Positions 1-6,698 of a stretch of DNA of 9,480 nt are shown here, one piece after another; the stretch's first letter is position 1; each line of letters begins with the position of its first letter. The notes beneath the pieces were generated by a model. That model was not told where the DNA came from, made no database searches, and saw only the letters and a program-made list of their open reading frames with translations. This stretch comes from Flavobacteriaceae bacterium (lineage in GTDB: Bacteria; Bacteroidota; Bacteroidia; Flavobacteriales; Flavobacteriaceae). The position numbers were made by a program, and so were the translations under genes. Where the stretch lies: positions 1-9,480 of the forward strand of contig JAMPYA010000074.1 of the NCBI GenBank assembly GCA_023700885.1. The letters are read 5' to 3'.

Positions 1-584
1 TCAAAAACATCACATTGAGGTATAGCATTTCTGTGAATTTGGTATTTATAAGCCATTTCTCCTTTTACACCAATATATTCATTCTCTAACTGTTTAACCG
101 CTTTAACTCCGGTGCCTGTTACCGATTGATAGGTTGAAACCACTACTCTTTTGATTGAATACTTTTTATGAAGTGGATTTAATGCCATTACTAATTGAAT
201 GGTTGAACAATTCGGATTGGCAATTATTTTATCGGTTTTTGTTAATTCTGATGCGTTAATTTCTGGAACTACTAATTTTTTAGTTGGATCCATTCTCCAT
301 GCAGATGAATTATCTATAACGGTAATTCCTGCCTCTGCAAATTTTGGAGCCCATTCTAAAGAAGTTTGTCCGCCCGCAGAAAAAATAGCTATCTGAGGTT
401 TTAACGTGATGGCTTGTTGTAGTCCAACAATCTTATAATCAATTCCCTTAAAATGTACACTTTTACCGATTGATTTTTCAGAAGCAACCGGGATTAATTC
501 TGTAACTAGAAAGTTTCTTTCGGCCAAAATTTGTAACATTACATTTCCAACCAAACCTGTAGCGCCAACAACTGCAATTTTCAT
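1..584 (-). CDS. asd: Aspartate-semialdehyde dehydrogenase, N-terminal part (cut by window edge)
   Basis: This gene encodes the cytoplasmic NADP-dependent enzyme that reduces L-aspartyl-4-phosphate to aspartate-4-semialdehyde, the branch point to lysine/diaminopimelate, threonine and methionine. Reading the minus strand from the ATG at 584-582 gives 194 uninterrupted codons before the window ends; the family is usually about 330 residues, so roughly 40% is missing. The N-terminus MKIAVVGATGLVG carries the dinucleotide-binding GxxGxxG motif (residues 7-13). SAGG lies at residues 69-72. The active-site cysteine is C126 in NPNCSTIQ, and Q153 follows in STYQSVTGTG. No Shine-Dalgarno sequence precedes the start, which is normal for Bacteroidota. 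It is divergent from the U32 gene across a 243-bp spacer. Identification is secure from these motifs; only the C-terminal half is unseen. Confidence 0.96.
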   Translation of the reverse strand, partial: MKIAVVGATGLVGNVMLQILAERNFLVTELIPVASEKSIGKSVHFKGIDYKIVGLQQAITLKPQIAIFSAGGQTSLEWAPKFAEAGITVIDNSSAWRMDPTKKLVVPEINASELTKTDKIIANPNCSTIQLVMALNPLHKKYSIKRVVVSTYQSVTGTGVKAVKQLENEYIGVKGEMAYKYQIHRNAIPQCDVF

Positions 585-827
585 ATGTGAATATTTTATT
601 TGTTTTTTTATGTGTCATATGGAATACGCCAGTTTGATTAAAATATTTTCATCAAAGTTTACTTCACTAAATTTTATTTGTTTCAGTGTTCAGTGATTGC
701 TTTGCAATTGTGTTTTTGCAAACATGGCTATTTCATATTTTATTCTTAATTAATTGTTTTAAAGCGCAAAGTTGATAAAAAACCTTCAATTTTTGTACTT
801 TTGCCCACTAATTAATTTTTTGAAAAA
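585..827. other. Divergent intergenic region between asd and the U32 gene
   Basis: This 243-bp AT-rich spacer must hold the promoters of both divergent genes. The plus-strand promoter is clear and listed separately. For asd, the best minus-strand candidate is TAAACTTTG (complement of 653-661), which has three instead of two bases between TA and TTTG and no well-placed TTG, so I do not call it. The middle holds two tandem heptamers (CAGTGTT, CAGTGAT at 684-697) and an inverted repeat TTTGCAA/TTGCAAA (701-707 and 716-722). No small ORF or RNA gene is supported. Confidence 0.6.
772..803 (+). promoter_or_regulatory. Bacteroidota-type promoter for the U32 gene
   Basis: TACTTTTG at 796-803 matches all six fixed bases of the Bacteroidota -7 element TAnnTTTG. 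A TTG at 772-774 sits 21 bp upstream, within the usual range for the -33 element of the primary sigma factor of this phylum. Transcription would start a few bases after 803, leaving a leader of under 20 nt before the ATG at 828. Such short leaders suit start sites without a Shine-Dalgarno sequence. The match is visible directly; activity is inferred. Confidence 0.65.
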
Positions 828-2072
828 ATGACGAAAGACGGAAAAATAGAATTAATGGCACCAGCCGGAAACTTTGAATCGCTTCAAGCAGCGCTTGATA
901 ACGGTTGTGATTCGGTTTATTTTGGAGTAGAACAGCTTAACATGAGAGCCCGAGCAAGTATCAATTTTGAAATGAATGATTTGCCTGAAATTTCAAGAAG
1001 GTGTAAAGAAAAAGGCGTTCGAACTTATCTGACTTTAAATACAATTATTTACGATCACGATTTAACCATCATAAAAACACTATTACAAAAAGCAAAAGAA
1101 GCAGATATTACGGCTGTAATTGCGATGGATCAGGCGGTTATTATGGTTGCAAGAAGTTTGGGAATCGAAGTACATATATCAACCCAAATCAATATTACCA
1201 ATATTGAGACTGCTAAATTTTATGCGATGTTTGCTGATACTATTGTATTGAGTAGAGAGTTGAGTTTGAGACAAGTAAAGAAAATTTATGAGCAGATAGT
1301 TAAAGATCAAATTAAAGGCCCCTCTGGAAATTTGATTGAAATCGAAATTTTTGGTCATGGAGCTTTATGTATGGCCGTTTCAGGCAAATGTTATATGAGT
1401 TTACATGCTTTTAACTCCTCTGCAAATCGTGGGGCATGTAAGCAAAATTGTAGAAAACCGTATAAAGTAATCGATCAAGAAACTGGATTTGAAATGGAAA
1501 TTGATAATGAATATATCATGTCCCCACAAGATTTATGTACTATTGATTTCTTGGATAAAATAAAAGATGCGGGTGTTAAAGTTCTAAAATTAGAAGGAAG
1601 GGGAAGAGCGCCGGAATATGTTGCCAAAGTTGTAAAATGTTATCGAGAGGCCATTGATAGTTTAGAAGACGGAACTTACTCTAAAGAAAAAGTAAATGAT
1701 TGGATGAATGAATTAGAAAAAGTTTATAATCGCGGGTTTTGGAGCGGCTATTATTTAGGTCAAAAATTAGGAGCATGGAGTGATGGTCCGGGTTCACAAG
1801 CTACTCAGAAAAAAGTTTATATTGCAAAAGGAATGCACTTTTATCCAAAAGCTATGATAGGTGAATTTAAAATGGAAGCCTATGATCTAAAAGTTGGTGA
1901 TACCATTTTAATCACTGGTCCAACAACTGGAGCGCAAGAATTGATAGTTGAAGAAATGTTTGTAAATGATCAAAAAGGAGAAAAAGCACAAAAAGGAGAT
2001 TTAATCACTATAAAATTTCCTTTCAGAATAAGACCTTCAGATAAATTATACAAAATAGTAGAGAATTCTTGA
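828..2072 (+). CDS. Peptidase U32 family protein, TrhP/YegQ-like (probable tRNA hydroxylation protein)
   Basis: This is a full-length 414-residue U32-family protein. The N-terminal segment ELMAPAGNFESLQAAL (residues 8-23) followed by DSVYFGVE (28-35) begins the barrel-like domain. The family signature EIFGHGALCMAVSGKCYMS spans residues 173-191. Cysteines C181, C188, C204 and C208 form the conserved cluster proposed to hold an Fe-S centre, with C237 in SPQDLC nearby. The C-terminal part (about 330-410) resembles the small beta domain of these proteins. Although annotated as collagenase-like peptidases, characterised relatives (E. coli TrhP, formerly YegQ, and B. subtilis TrhP1/TrhP2) take part in hydroxylation of U34 in tRNA, while the larger RlhA acts on 23S rRNA. 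The length fits TrhP better than RlhA. The tRNA role here is inferred from family membership. The gene has its own promoter and no clear plus-strand terminator. Confidence 0.9.
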   Translation: MTKDGKIELMAPAGNFESLQAALDNGCDSVYFGVEQLNMRARASINFEMNDLPEISRRCKEKGVRTYLTLNTIIYDHDLTIIKTLLQKAKEADITAVIAMDQAVIMVARSLGIEVHISTQINITNIETAKFYAMFADTIVLSRELSLRQVKKIYEQIVKDQIKGPSGNLIEIEIFGHGALCMAVSGKCYMSLHAFNSSANRGACKQNCRKPYKVIDQETGFEMEIDNEYIMSPQDLCTIDFLDKIKDAGVKVLKLEGRGRAPEYVAKVVKCYREAIDSLEDGTYSKEKVNDWMNELEKVYNRGFWSGYYLGQKLGAWSDGPGSQATQKKVYIAKGMHFYPKAMIGEFKMEAYDLKVGDTILITGPTTGAQELIVEEMFVNDQKGEKAQKGDLITIKFPFRIRPSDKLYKIVENS

Positions 2073-2076
2073 TGAG

Positions 2077-2104
2077 GAATTAGAAATTAGGGAATAGGAA
2101 TTAG
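2077..2104. repeat. Four tandem GAATTAG-type heptamers
   Basis: Four consecutive 7-bp units are in strict register: GAATTAG (2077-2083), AAATTAG (2084-2090), GGAATAG (2091-2097) and GAATTAG (2098-2104). The tract begins four bases after the U32 stop codon. The first and last copies are identical. The pattern is seen directly in the sequence; its origin and function are unknown. Confidence 0.75.
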
Positions 2105-2139
2105 CCAAAAATCAAGAGTGAAATGCAGAAAATCAAAAA

Positions 2140-2164
2140 AAGTCCTTCCTAATGGGAGGGATTT
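2140..2164. other. Hairpin with an A-run on its left side
   Basis: TCCTTCC (2143-2149) pairs with GGAGGGA (2155-2161) around a 5-nt loop, with one G-T wobble. Two A-T pairs and a further wobble extend the stem to 10 bp. An A-run lies to the left (about 2135-2141), and there is no T-run to the right. On the minus strand it would therefore look like an intrinsic terminator (stem then a run of T), but no minus-strand gene ends here. On the plus strand it could stall or stabilise the 3' end of the U32 transcript. Confidence 0.5.
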
Positions 2165-2208
2165 AGGATGGGATTAAAAATGAAAATATCTTTTGCTTAA
2201 TTCACACT

Positions 2209-2278
2209 TTTTTACTTTACAAACATTTAACATTTAAACATTTTCTCAATACTCAATACTAAAGTTTAACTACTAAAA
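2209..2278. repeat. Heptamer-periodic tract ahead of the ferredoxin start
   Basis: The stretch can be read as heptads. ACATTTA occurs at 2223-2229 and 2230-2236, followed by AACATTT shifted by one base (2237-2243). CAATACT is perfectly duplicated at 2247-2260. Degenerate heptads containing ACTAAA follow to 2278, one base before the ferredoxin ATG. The two CAATACT copies, read as AATACTC/AATACTA, belong to the same RATACYN-type unit seen at 8111-8131. The tract would form the 5' leader of the ferredoxin mRNA if transcription starts upstream. Confidence 0.65.
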
Positions 2279-2279
2279 A

Positions 2280-2510
2280 ATGATTATCATCACCCTTCAG
2301 CGCCCAAAATGTATTGGCTGTAACTATTGTGTTGAGTTAGCTCCGGCACAATTTCAAATGTCTAAAAAAGACGGGAAAGCTGTTTTATTACATTCGGTTG
2401 AAAAAAAAGGGTTTCATACCATTAAATTAGCCGATGAGAATATTTTAGAAGCCACTCTTAAAGCTTCAGAAGCGTGTCCAACCAAAATTATAAGTGTTAA
2501 ACAAACGTAA
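2280..2510 (+). CDS. Small single-cluster [4Fe-4S] ferredoxin
   Basis: The 76-residue product is a soluble electron carrier. Three cysteines at the N-terminus form C11-x2-C14-x2-C17, and a distant C66-P67 supplies the fourth ligand, the pattern of one-cluster bacterial ferredoxins (Fer4_13/Fer4_15-like). The spacer between the two cysteine groups lacks a second CxxCxxC set, so a second cluster is not expected. The start at 2280 follows an A-run without a Shine-Dalgarno sequence, and upstream lies a heptamer tract. It sits 207 bp after the U32 gene and 126 bp before the RicT-like gene, in the same direction. The redox partner cannot be read from the sequence; both neighbours are candidate Fe-S proteins. 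A function as ferredoxin is very likely, its pathway unknown. Confidence 0.9.
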   Translation: MIIITLQRPKCIGCNYCVELAPAQFQMSKKDGKAVLLHSVEKKGFHTIKLADENILEATLKASEACPTKIISVKQT

Positions 2511-2636
2511 AATATTTTTATAAGAGCAGTTGATTAACTCAGATTAATTATCTTTACCATTTTGGGGTGTGGGCAACTAAAAAACAAGTTTCCATCTCAG
2601 ATTTAATATGTTAATAGATATTTAAATAGAAATTTT
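2511..2636. other. Spacer between ferredoxin and PSP1/RicT-like gene
   Basis: This 126-bp AT-rich gap should contain the promoter of the ricT-gldH-PBP train if that train is transcribed separately. The only -7-like candidate is CCATTTTG (2557-2564), which lacks the TA, with TTG at 2530-2532 placed 24 bp upstream; I regard it as weak. CTCAGATT(T)AAT occurs twice (2538-2548 and 2596-2607), probably by chance in such AT-rich DNA. I see no terminator for the ferredoxin gene. Confidence 0.4.
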
Positions 2637-3896
2637 ATGGGCTGTAAAACGTGCTCTTTTAATAATAAATCAACATCAAATACTTCAAACAATGGCGCTG
2701 GCTGTTCTACAGGTGGTAGCGGTTGCAGTTGTAATAAAAAAAATGTGTATGATTGGCTGTCAAATATGACTTATCCGGCACATTTTACACCTTTTGATAT
2801 TGTTGAAGTTAGATTTAAAAATGGCAGAAAAGGCTATTTTAAAAATAGTTCCAATTTAACACTTTCAGTTGGAGATATAATTGCTGTAGAGGCTTCTCCC
2901 GGTCATGATATTGGTGGGGTAACTTTAGTTGGAGAGTTAGTAAAGCTTCAATTAAAAAAAAATAAAATAGAAATTGATAGCGAAGAAATCAAAAAAGTAT
3001 ATCGAAAAGCTACTCAAAAAGATATTGAAGTTTGGGAAGAAGCAAGAAGTAAAGAAGTTGAAACTCAAAGTAAAGGAAGGGAGTTTATAACCAACCTAAA
3101 GTTAAAAATGAAACTTTCTGATGTTGAATATCAAGGTGATGGAACAAAAGCCACTTTTTATTATACAGCAGATGATAGAGTAGATTTTAGACAATTAATT
3201 AGAGAATTTGCTACCACTTTTGGCATTAGAGTAGAAATGAAACAAGTTGGTTTGCGGCAAGAAGCAGCACGTCTTGGTGGAGTTGGATCTTGTGGCCGTG
3301 AACTTTGTTGCTCTACTTGGCTTAATGATTTCAGAAAAGTAAACACTACCGCAGCACGTTATCAACAACTTTCTTTAAATCCACAAAAATTAGCCGGACA
3401 ATGTGGCAAGTTAAAATGCTGTTTAAATTACGAACTCGATTCTTATTTAGATGCACTTAAAGATTTCCCTACTCAAGAAGTGAAACTTAGAACAGATAAA
3501 GGAGATGCCGAGTTTGTTAAGATGGATATTTTTAAAGGACTAATGTGGTATTATTTAAAGAATAATGAAGGAGTTGGAAAATTAGTTAAATTAACCAAAG
3601 AGCAAGTATCTACTGTTGTTGAACAAAATAAGAATAATATTACTAATATTTCTTTAGAAGATTTTGAATCTGAGTTAGAAGAGCGCAAAACCACCCCCAT
3701 AGATGATGGAGTAATGCAAGATAGTATTGATCGATTTGAAAAAACATCAAAGAAAAATAAACCTAATAAAAAGAAAAATAAAGGTAAAAGACCCACAGAA
3801 AACAAAGAACAATCAAACACAAAAACAACAAATCAACCTCAAAATAAAAAGAAAATAGTTGTCAAAAAACAAGATAGAAAAAGTAATAATGAGTAA
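2637..3896 (+). CDS. ricT: PSP1 domain protein, RicT-like, with N-terminal cysteine cluster
   Basis: This 419-residue protein has three parts. Residues 1-32 are a Gly/Ser/Asn-rich segment with five cysteines (C3, C6, C23, C30, C32). Residues about 38-285 contain the PSP1/RicT core, with the cysteine-rich signatures GSCGRELCCSTW (C219, C224, C225) and GQCGKLKCCLNYE (C256, C261, C262). Residues about 365-419 are a lysine/asparagine-rich, probably disordered tail. In B. subtilis, RicT (YaaT) joins RicA and RicF in an Fe-S-containing complex that works with RNase Y in mRNA processing. Bacteroidota homologues carry the same name, but whether they have RicA/RicF partners is doubtful. The start at 2637 gives the cysteine motif at the very N-terminus. 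Its stop overlaps the gldH start by 8 bp, which suggests coupled translation. The basic tail could contact nucleic acid; that is inference. Confidence 0.88.
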   Translation: MGCKTCSFNNKSTSNTSNNGAGCSTGGSGCSCNKKNVYDWLSNMTYPAHFTPFDIVEVRFKNGRKGYFKNSSNLTLSVGDIIAVEASPGHDIGGVTLVGELVKLQLKKNKIEIDSEEIKKVYRKATQKDIEVWEEARSKEVETQSKGREFITNLKLKMKLSDVEYQGDGTKATFYYTADDRVDFRQLIREFATTFGIRVEMKQVGLRQEAARLGGVGSCGRELCCSTWLNDFRKVNTTAARYQQLSLNPQKLAGQCGKLKCCLNYELDSYLDALKDFPTQEVKLRTDKGDAEFVKMDIFKGLMWYYLKNNEGVGKLVKLTKEQVSTVVEQNKNNITNISLEDFESELEERKTTPIDDGVMQDSIDRFEKTSKKNKPNKKKNKGKRPTENKEQSNTKTTNQPQNKKKIVVKKQDRKSNNE

Positions 3897-4374
3897 AATA
3901 TTCTTTTTTATAGGATTTTTATCCTTATTAATTTCATGCGATTCAAATAGAATATTTGATGAATATGTATCTATTGAAGACAGTAACTGGCAAAAAGATG
4001 ATACAATTACATTTAATTTAAATGTATCAGATACTATTTCTACTCAAAATTTGTTTATAAATATTAGAAATAATAATGACTATAAGTATAGCAATGTATT
4101 TATTATCACAGAAATATTGGCGCCAAATAAGTATGCTACTATTGATACTTTAGAATATGAAATGACTGATGCTACCGGGAAATGGCTTGGAAACGGCTTT
4201 TCTGATTTAAAAGAGAATAAACTTTTTTTTAAAGAGAATTATATTTTTCCAAAAAGCGGCAATTATGATATTAAAATAATTCATGCAATGCGCAAAGGCA
4301 AAGAAACCGATGGAATAGCATCTTTAGAAGGAATTACATCGGTAGGTTTAAGAATAGAATCAGTAAAAAAATAA
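3889..4374 (+). CDS. gldH: Gliding motility lipoprotein GldH
   Basis: GldH is one of the lipoproteins required for gliding motility in Flavobacterium, in the group tied to the type IX secretion/gliding machinery. I chose the ATG at 3889 (161 residues) over an in-frame TTG 30 bp upstream, because it begins directly with a lipoprotein signal: MSK, a hydrophobic core of about 12 residues and the lipobox LLISC with lipidated C17. The mature start CDSNRIFDEY resembles other GldH proteins. The rest is a mostly beta-like domain of about 145 residues with no catalytic motif that I can see. It overlaps the upstream PSP1 gene by 8 bp and lies 16 bp before the class A PBP gene, so all three are probably cotranscribed. 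Its presence suggests, but does not prove, that the organism glides; many non-gliding relatives keep gld genes. Confidence 0.88.
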   Translation: MSKIFFFIGFLSLLISCDSNRIFDEYVSIEDSNWQKDDTITFNLNVSDTISTQNLFINIRNNNDYKYSNVFIITEILAPNKYATIDTLEYEMTDATGKWLGNGFSDLKENKLFFKENYIFPKSGNYDIKIIHAMRKGKETDGIASLEGITSVGLRIESVKK

Positions 4375-4390
4375 AATTTTAAAGCACCAT

Positions 4391-6688
4391 ATGCTACTCA
4401 AAACAAATCAAAATAAAGAGTTTAAAAAATACATAAAATGGTTTTGGACACTCATTTTTGGAGGTATTTTATCCATAATCCTAATTTTTCTCTTAGCATC
4501 ATTAAATGTTTTTGGCAAACTTCCAACTTTTGAGGAACTTGAAAATCCTGAAAATAATTTAGCCTCAGAAGTAATTTCTATTGATGGAAAAACCCTAGGA
4601 AAATTCTTCCATGAAAACAGAACACCAATTCAATACCAAGATTTACCTCAGCATTTAATAGATGCATTAATTGCAACCGAAGATGAGCGATTTTATAATC
4701 ATTCAGGTATTGACGCTAGAGGTACTTTAAGAGCGGTAGTAATGTTAGGAAAAGGCGGTGGCGCAAGTACAATTACCCAACAATTAGCCAAAAATTTATT
4801 TACCAAAAAAGCATCTGGAAATATTGTAACGCGTGTTTTTCAAAAAATTAAAGAATGGGTAATTGCCATTAGATTAGAAACTCAATACACCAAACAAGAA
4901 ATTTTGGTGATGTATTTTAATAAATACGATTTTAATTACAATGCCGTTGGAATAAGGTCTGCAGCTAGAATCTATTTTGGAAAAGAACCCATCGATCTTG
5001 AACTGCATGAATCTGCCATGTTGGTAGGAATGTTAAAAAATTCATCGCTCTATAATCCAATCAGAAGAAGCGAAATGGTGATGTCGCGTAGAAATCAAGT
5101 ATTTATTCAAATGTATCGAAATGATTTTATCAATAAACAAGAACGCGATTCATTAAAACAATTACCACTCAACTTAAACATCAACAAAGAAGATACTGCC
5201 GAAGGAATTGCAACCTATTTTAGAGAATATGTGCGCGATTATATGAAAACATGGATAAAAGAAAATCCAAAACAAGATGGAAGTGAATATAATTTATATC
5301 GTGATGGATTAAAAATCTATGTAACAATAGATTCTAGAATGCAGCGATATGCTGAGGAAGCAACGCAAGAGCATATATCTAATTTGCAAAGAATATTTTT
5401 TAAAGAACACAAGAAAAATAAAATAGCTCCATTTTATGATGTAACGCAAAGCGAGATTGATTATACCATGGAGCAGTCTATGAAAAGATCTGATCGTTGG
5501 TATAGAATGAAACAAAATGGAAATTCTGAAGATGAAATAAAAGCTTCTTTTAAGGTTAAAACACCTATGAGAGTTTTTTCTTGGAAAGGAGATATTGATA
5601 CCATTATGACGCCTTACGATTCAATTCGATATTACAAGCATTTTTTACAATCGGGATTAATTGCTATAGAACCACAAACCGGTCATGTGAAAGCATGGGT
5701 AGGAGGTACAAATTACAAGCATTTTCAATACGATCATGTAAAGTTGGGTAAAAGACAAGTAGGTTCTACATTTAAGCCATTTGTTTACGCCTCTGCAATT
5801 AATCAGTTACACATGTCACCTTGTGACAAATTACCCAATACACCCTTTACAATTCCTAAGGAAAAATATGGAATGCCTGAAGATTGGACGCCAAAAAACT
5901 CTAATAATGAATATGGCGGAGAGTATACTTTAAAACAAGCACTTGCTAATTCTTTAAACGTGGTTTCTGCTCGATTAATAGACAAAGTATCTCCAATTAC
6001 AGTTGCGCGTTTAGCTAAAAGCGCTGGTATTGAAACTGAAATTGAACCTAATCCTTCCATTGCTTTAGGAGCGCTGGATTTAAGTTTATTTGAATTAGCA
6101 GGAGCTTATGCTACTTTTGCCAATAAAGGATTAAGAGTTGAGCAAATGATGATTTTAAGAATTGAAGATAAAAATGGATTAGTCTTACAAGAGTTCACTC
6201 CAAAAACAAGAGAGGTTATGGACGAAGAATCAGCCTATTTAATTCTTAATTTATTAGAAGGCGTAACACTATACGGGTCTGGAGTTAGATTAAGAGGTGG
6301 TAGTGGCGGTTATCCAGATAACATGGTAACAGGCTATCCGTATAAATTTACCAATCCAATTGCCGGTAAAACAGGAACCACTCAAAATCAATCTGACGGT
6401 TGGTTTATGGGAATGGTGCCAAATTTAGCAACAGGTGTTTGGGTTGGATGTGAAGATAGAGCTGCACATTTTTATGGAATAAGTCGCGGACAAGGAGCCA
6501 CTATGGCATTACCAATTTGGGCGTTATTTTATAAGAAATGTTATGAAGACAGCACTATAAATCTAAGTAAGGAAGCTTTTGAAAGGCCAACTAATTTATC
6601 TGAAAATTTAGATTGTAATCAACCAGAAGGAGCCAATGAGGATGACGAATTGGGTGTGAAAAAAGTAAATACCAAAATTGAATTTTAA
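4391..6688 (+). CDS. Class A penicillin-binding protein (PBP1A-type transglycosylase/transpeptidase)
   Basis: The 765-residue bifunctional enzyme polymerises lipid II into glycan strands and cross-links the peptides, outside the inner membrane. A short cytoplasmic N-terminus is followed by one membrane segment (about residues 17-39). The GT51 domain shows EDERFYNHSG with catalytic E97, then GASTITQQLAKNLF (124-137), and the third motif KQEILVMYFN (168-177). A linker of about 100 residues, rich in charged residues, precedes the transpeptidase domain. That domain has the acyl-enzyme serine in STFK (S459-K462), the SxN motif SLN (521-523) and KTGT (660-663). The C-terminal 30 residues are acidic and probably flexible. 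The length is usual for Bacteroidota PBP1A proteins. It is 16 bp after gldH and 10 bp before scoA, so is likely in the same transcript. All key active-site residues of both domains are present, apart from one variant position in GT51 motif III. Confidence 0.96.
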   Translation: MLLKTNQNKEFKKYIKWFWTLIFGGILSIILIFLLASLNVFGKLPTFEELENPENNLASEVISIDGKTLGKFFHENRTPIQYQDLPQHLIDALIATEDERFYNHSGIDARGTLRAVVMLGKGGGASTITQQLAKNLFTKKASGNIVTRVFQKIKEWVIAIRLETQYTKQEILVMYFNKYDFNYNAVGIRSAARIYFGKEPIDLELHESAMLVGMLKNSSLYNPIRRSEMVMSRRNQVFIQMYRNDFINKQERDSLKQLPLNLNINKEDTAEGIATYFREYVRDYMKTWIKENPKQDGSEYNLYRDGLKIYVTIDSRMQRYAEEATQEHISNLQRIFFKEHKKNKIAPFYDVTQSEIDYTMEQSMKRSDRWYRMKQNGNSEDEIKASFKVKTPMRVFSWKGDIDTIMTPYDSIRYYKHFLQSGLIAIEPQTGHVKAWVGGTNYKHFQYDHVKLGKRQVGSTFKPFVYASAINQLHMSPCDKLPNTPFTIPKEKYGMPEDWTPKNSNNEYGGEYTLKQALANSLNVVSARLIDKVSPITVARLAKSAGIETEIEPNPSIALGALDLSLFELAGAYATFANKGLRVEQMMILRIEDKNGLVLQEFTPKTREVMDEESAYLILNLLEGVTLYGSGVRLRGGSGGYPDNMVTGYPYKFTNPIAGKTGTTQNQSDGWFMGMVPNLATGVWVGCEDRAAHFYGISRGQGATMALPIWALFYKKCYEDSTINLSKEAFERPTNLSENLDCNQPEGANEDDELGVKKVNTKIEF

Positions 6689-6698
6689 ATAAAATCTT

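Larger units (their letters stand above)
2073..2279. other. Repeat-rich spacer between U32 gene and ferredoxin
   Basis: This 207-bp spacer holds a GAATTAG heptamer tract (2077-2104), a hairpin (2140-2164) and a second heptamer tract running to the ferredoxin start (2209-2278), each listed separately. A weak -7-like sequence TACTTTAC (2213-2220) with TTG at 2193-2195 (17-bp gap) could be the ferredoxin promoter, but it lacks the final TG of the consensus and I do not trust it. No ORF is supported. Confidence 0.6.

Noticed and set aside
199..396. A 65-codon plus-strand ORF inside asd
   Set aside because: It lies opposite the asd coding strand, whose protein motifs are unmistakable; it has no recognisable motif and no leader.
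653..661. Minus-strand -7 element for asd (TAAACTTTG)
   Set aside because: It has three bases instead of two between TA and TTTG, and no TTG at a suitable distance upstream.
2557..2564. Promoter candidate CCATTTTG ahead of the RicT-like gene
   Set aside because: It lacks the conserved TA and the gap to the nearest TTG is 24 bp, so the match is too weak to call.
3161..3820. Two minus-strand ORFs (61 and 89 codons) inside the RicT-like gene
   Set aside because: They are antisense shadows of a conserved coding sequence; the hydrophobic or Phe-rich products arise from complementing Lys/Asn-rich codons.
3859..3888. Upstream TTG start for gldH, adding ten residues
   Set aside because: It would place a charged stretch before a well-formed lipoprotein signal peptide and enlarge the overlap with the upstream gene; the ATG at 3889 is better.
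5309..6060. Two minus-strand ORFs (68 and 85 codons) inside the PBP gene
   Set aside because: They are antisense to the linker and transpeptidase domain, and I recognise no motif in either.
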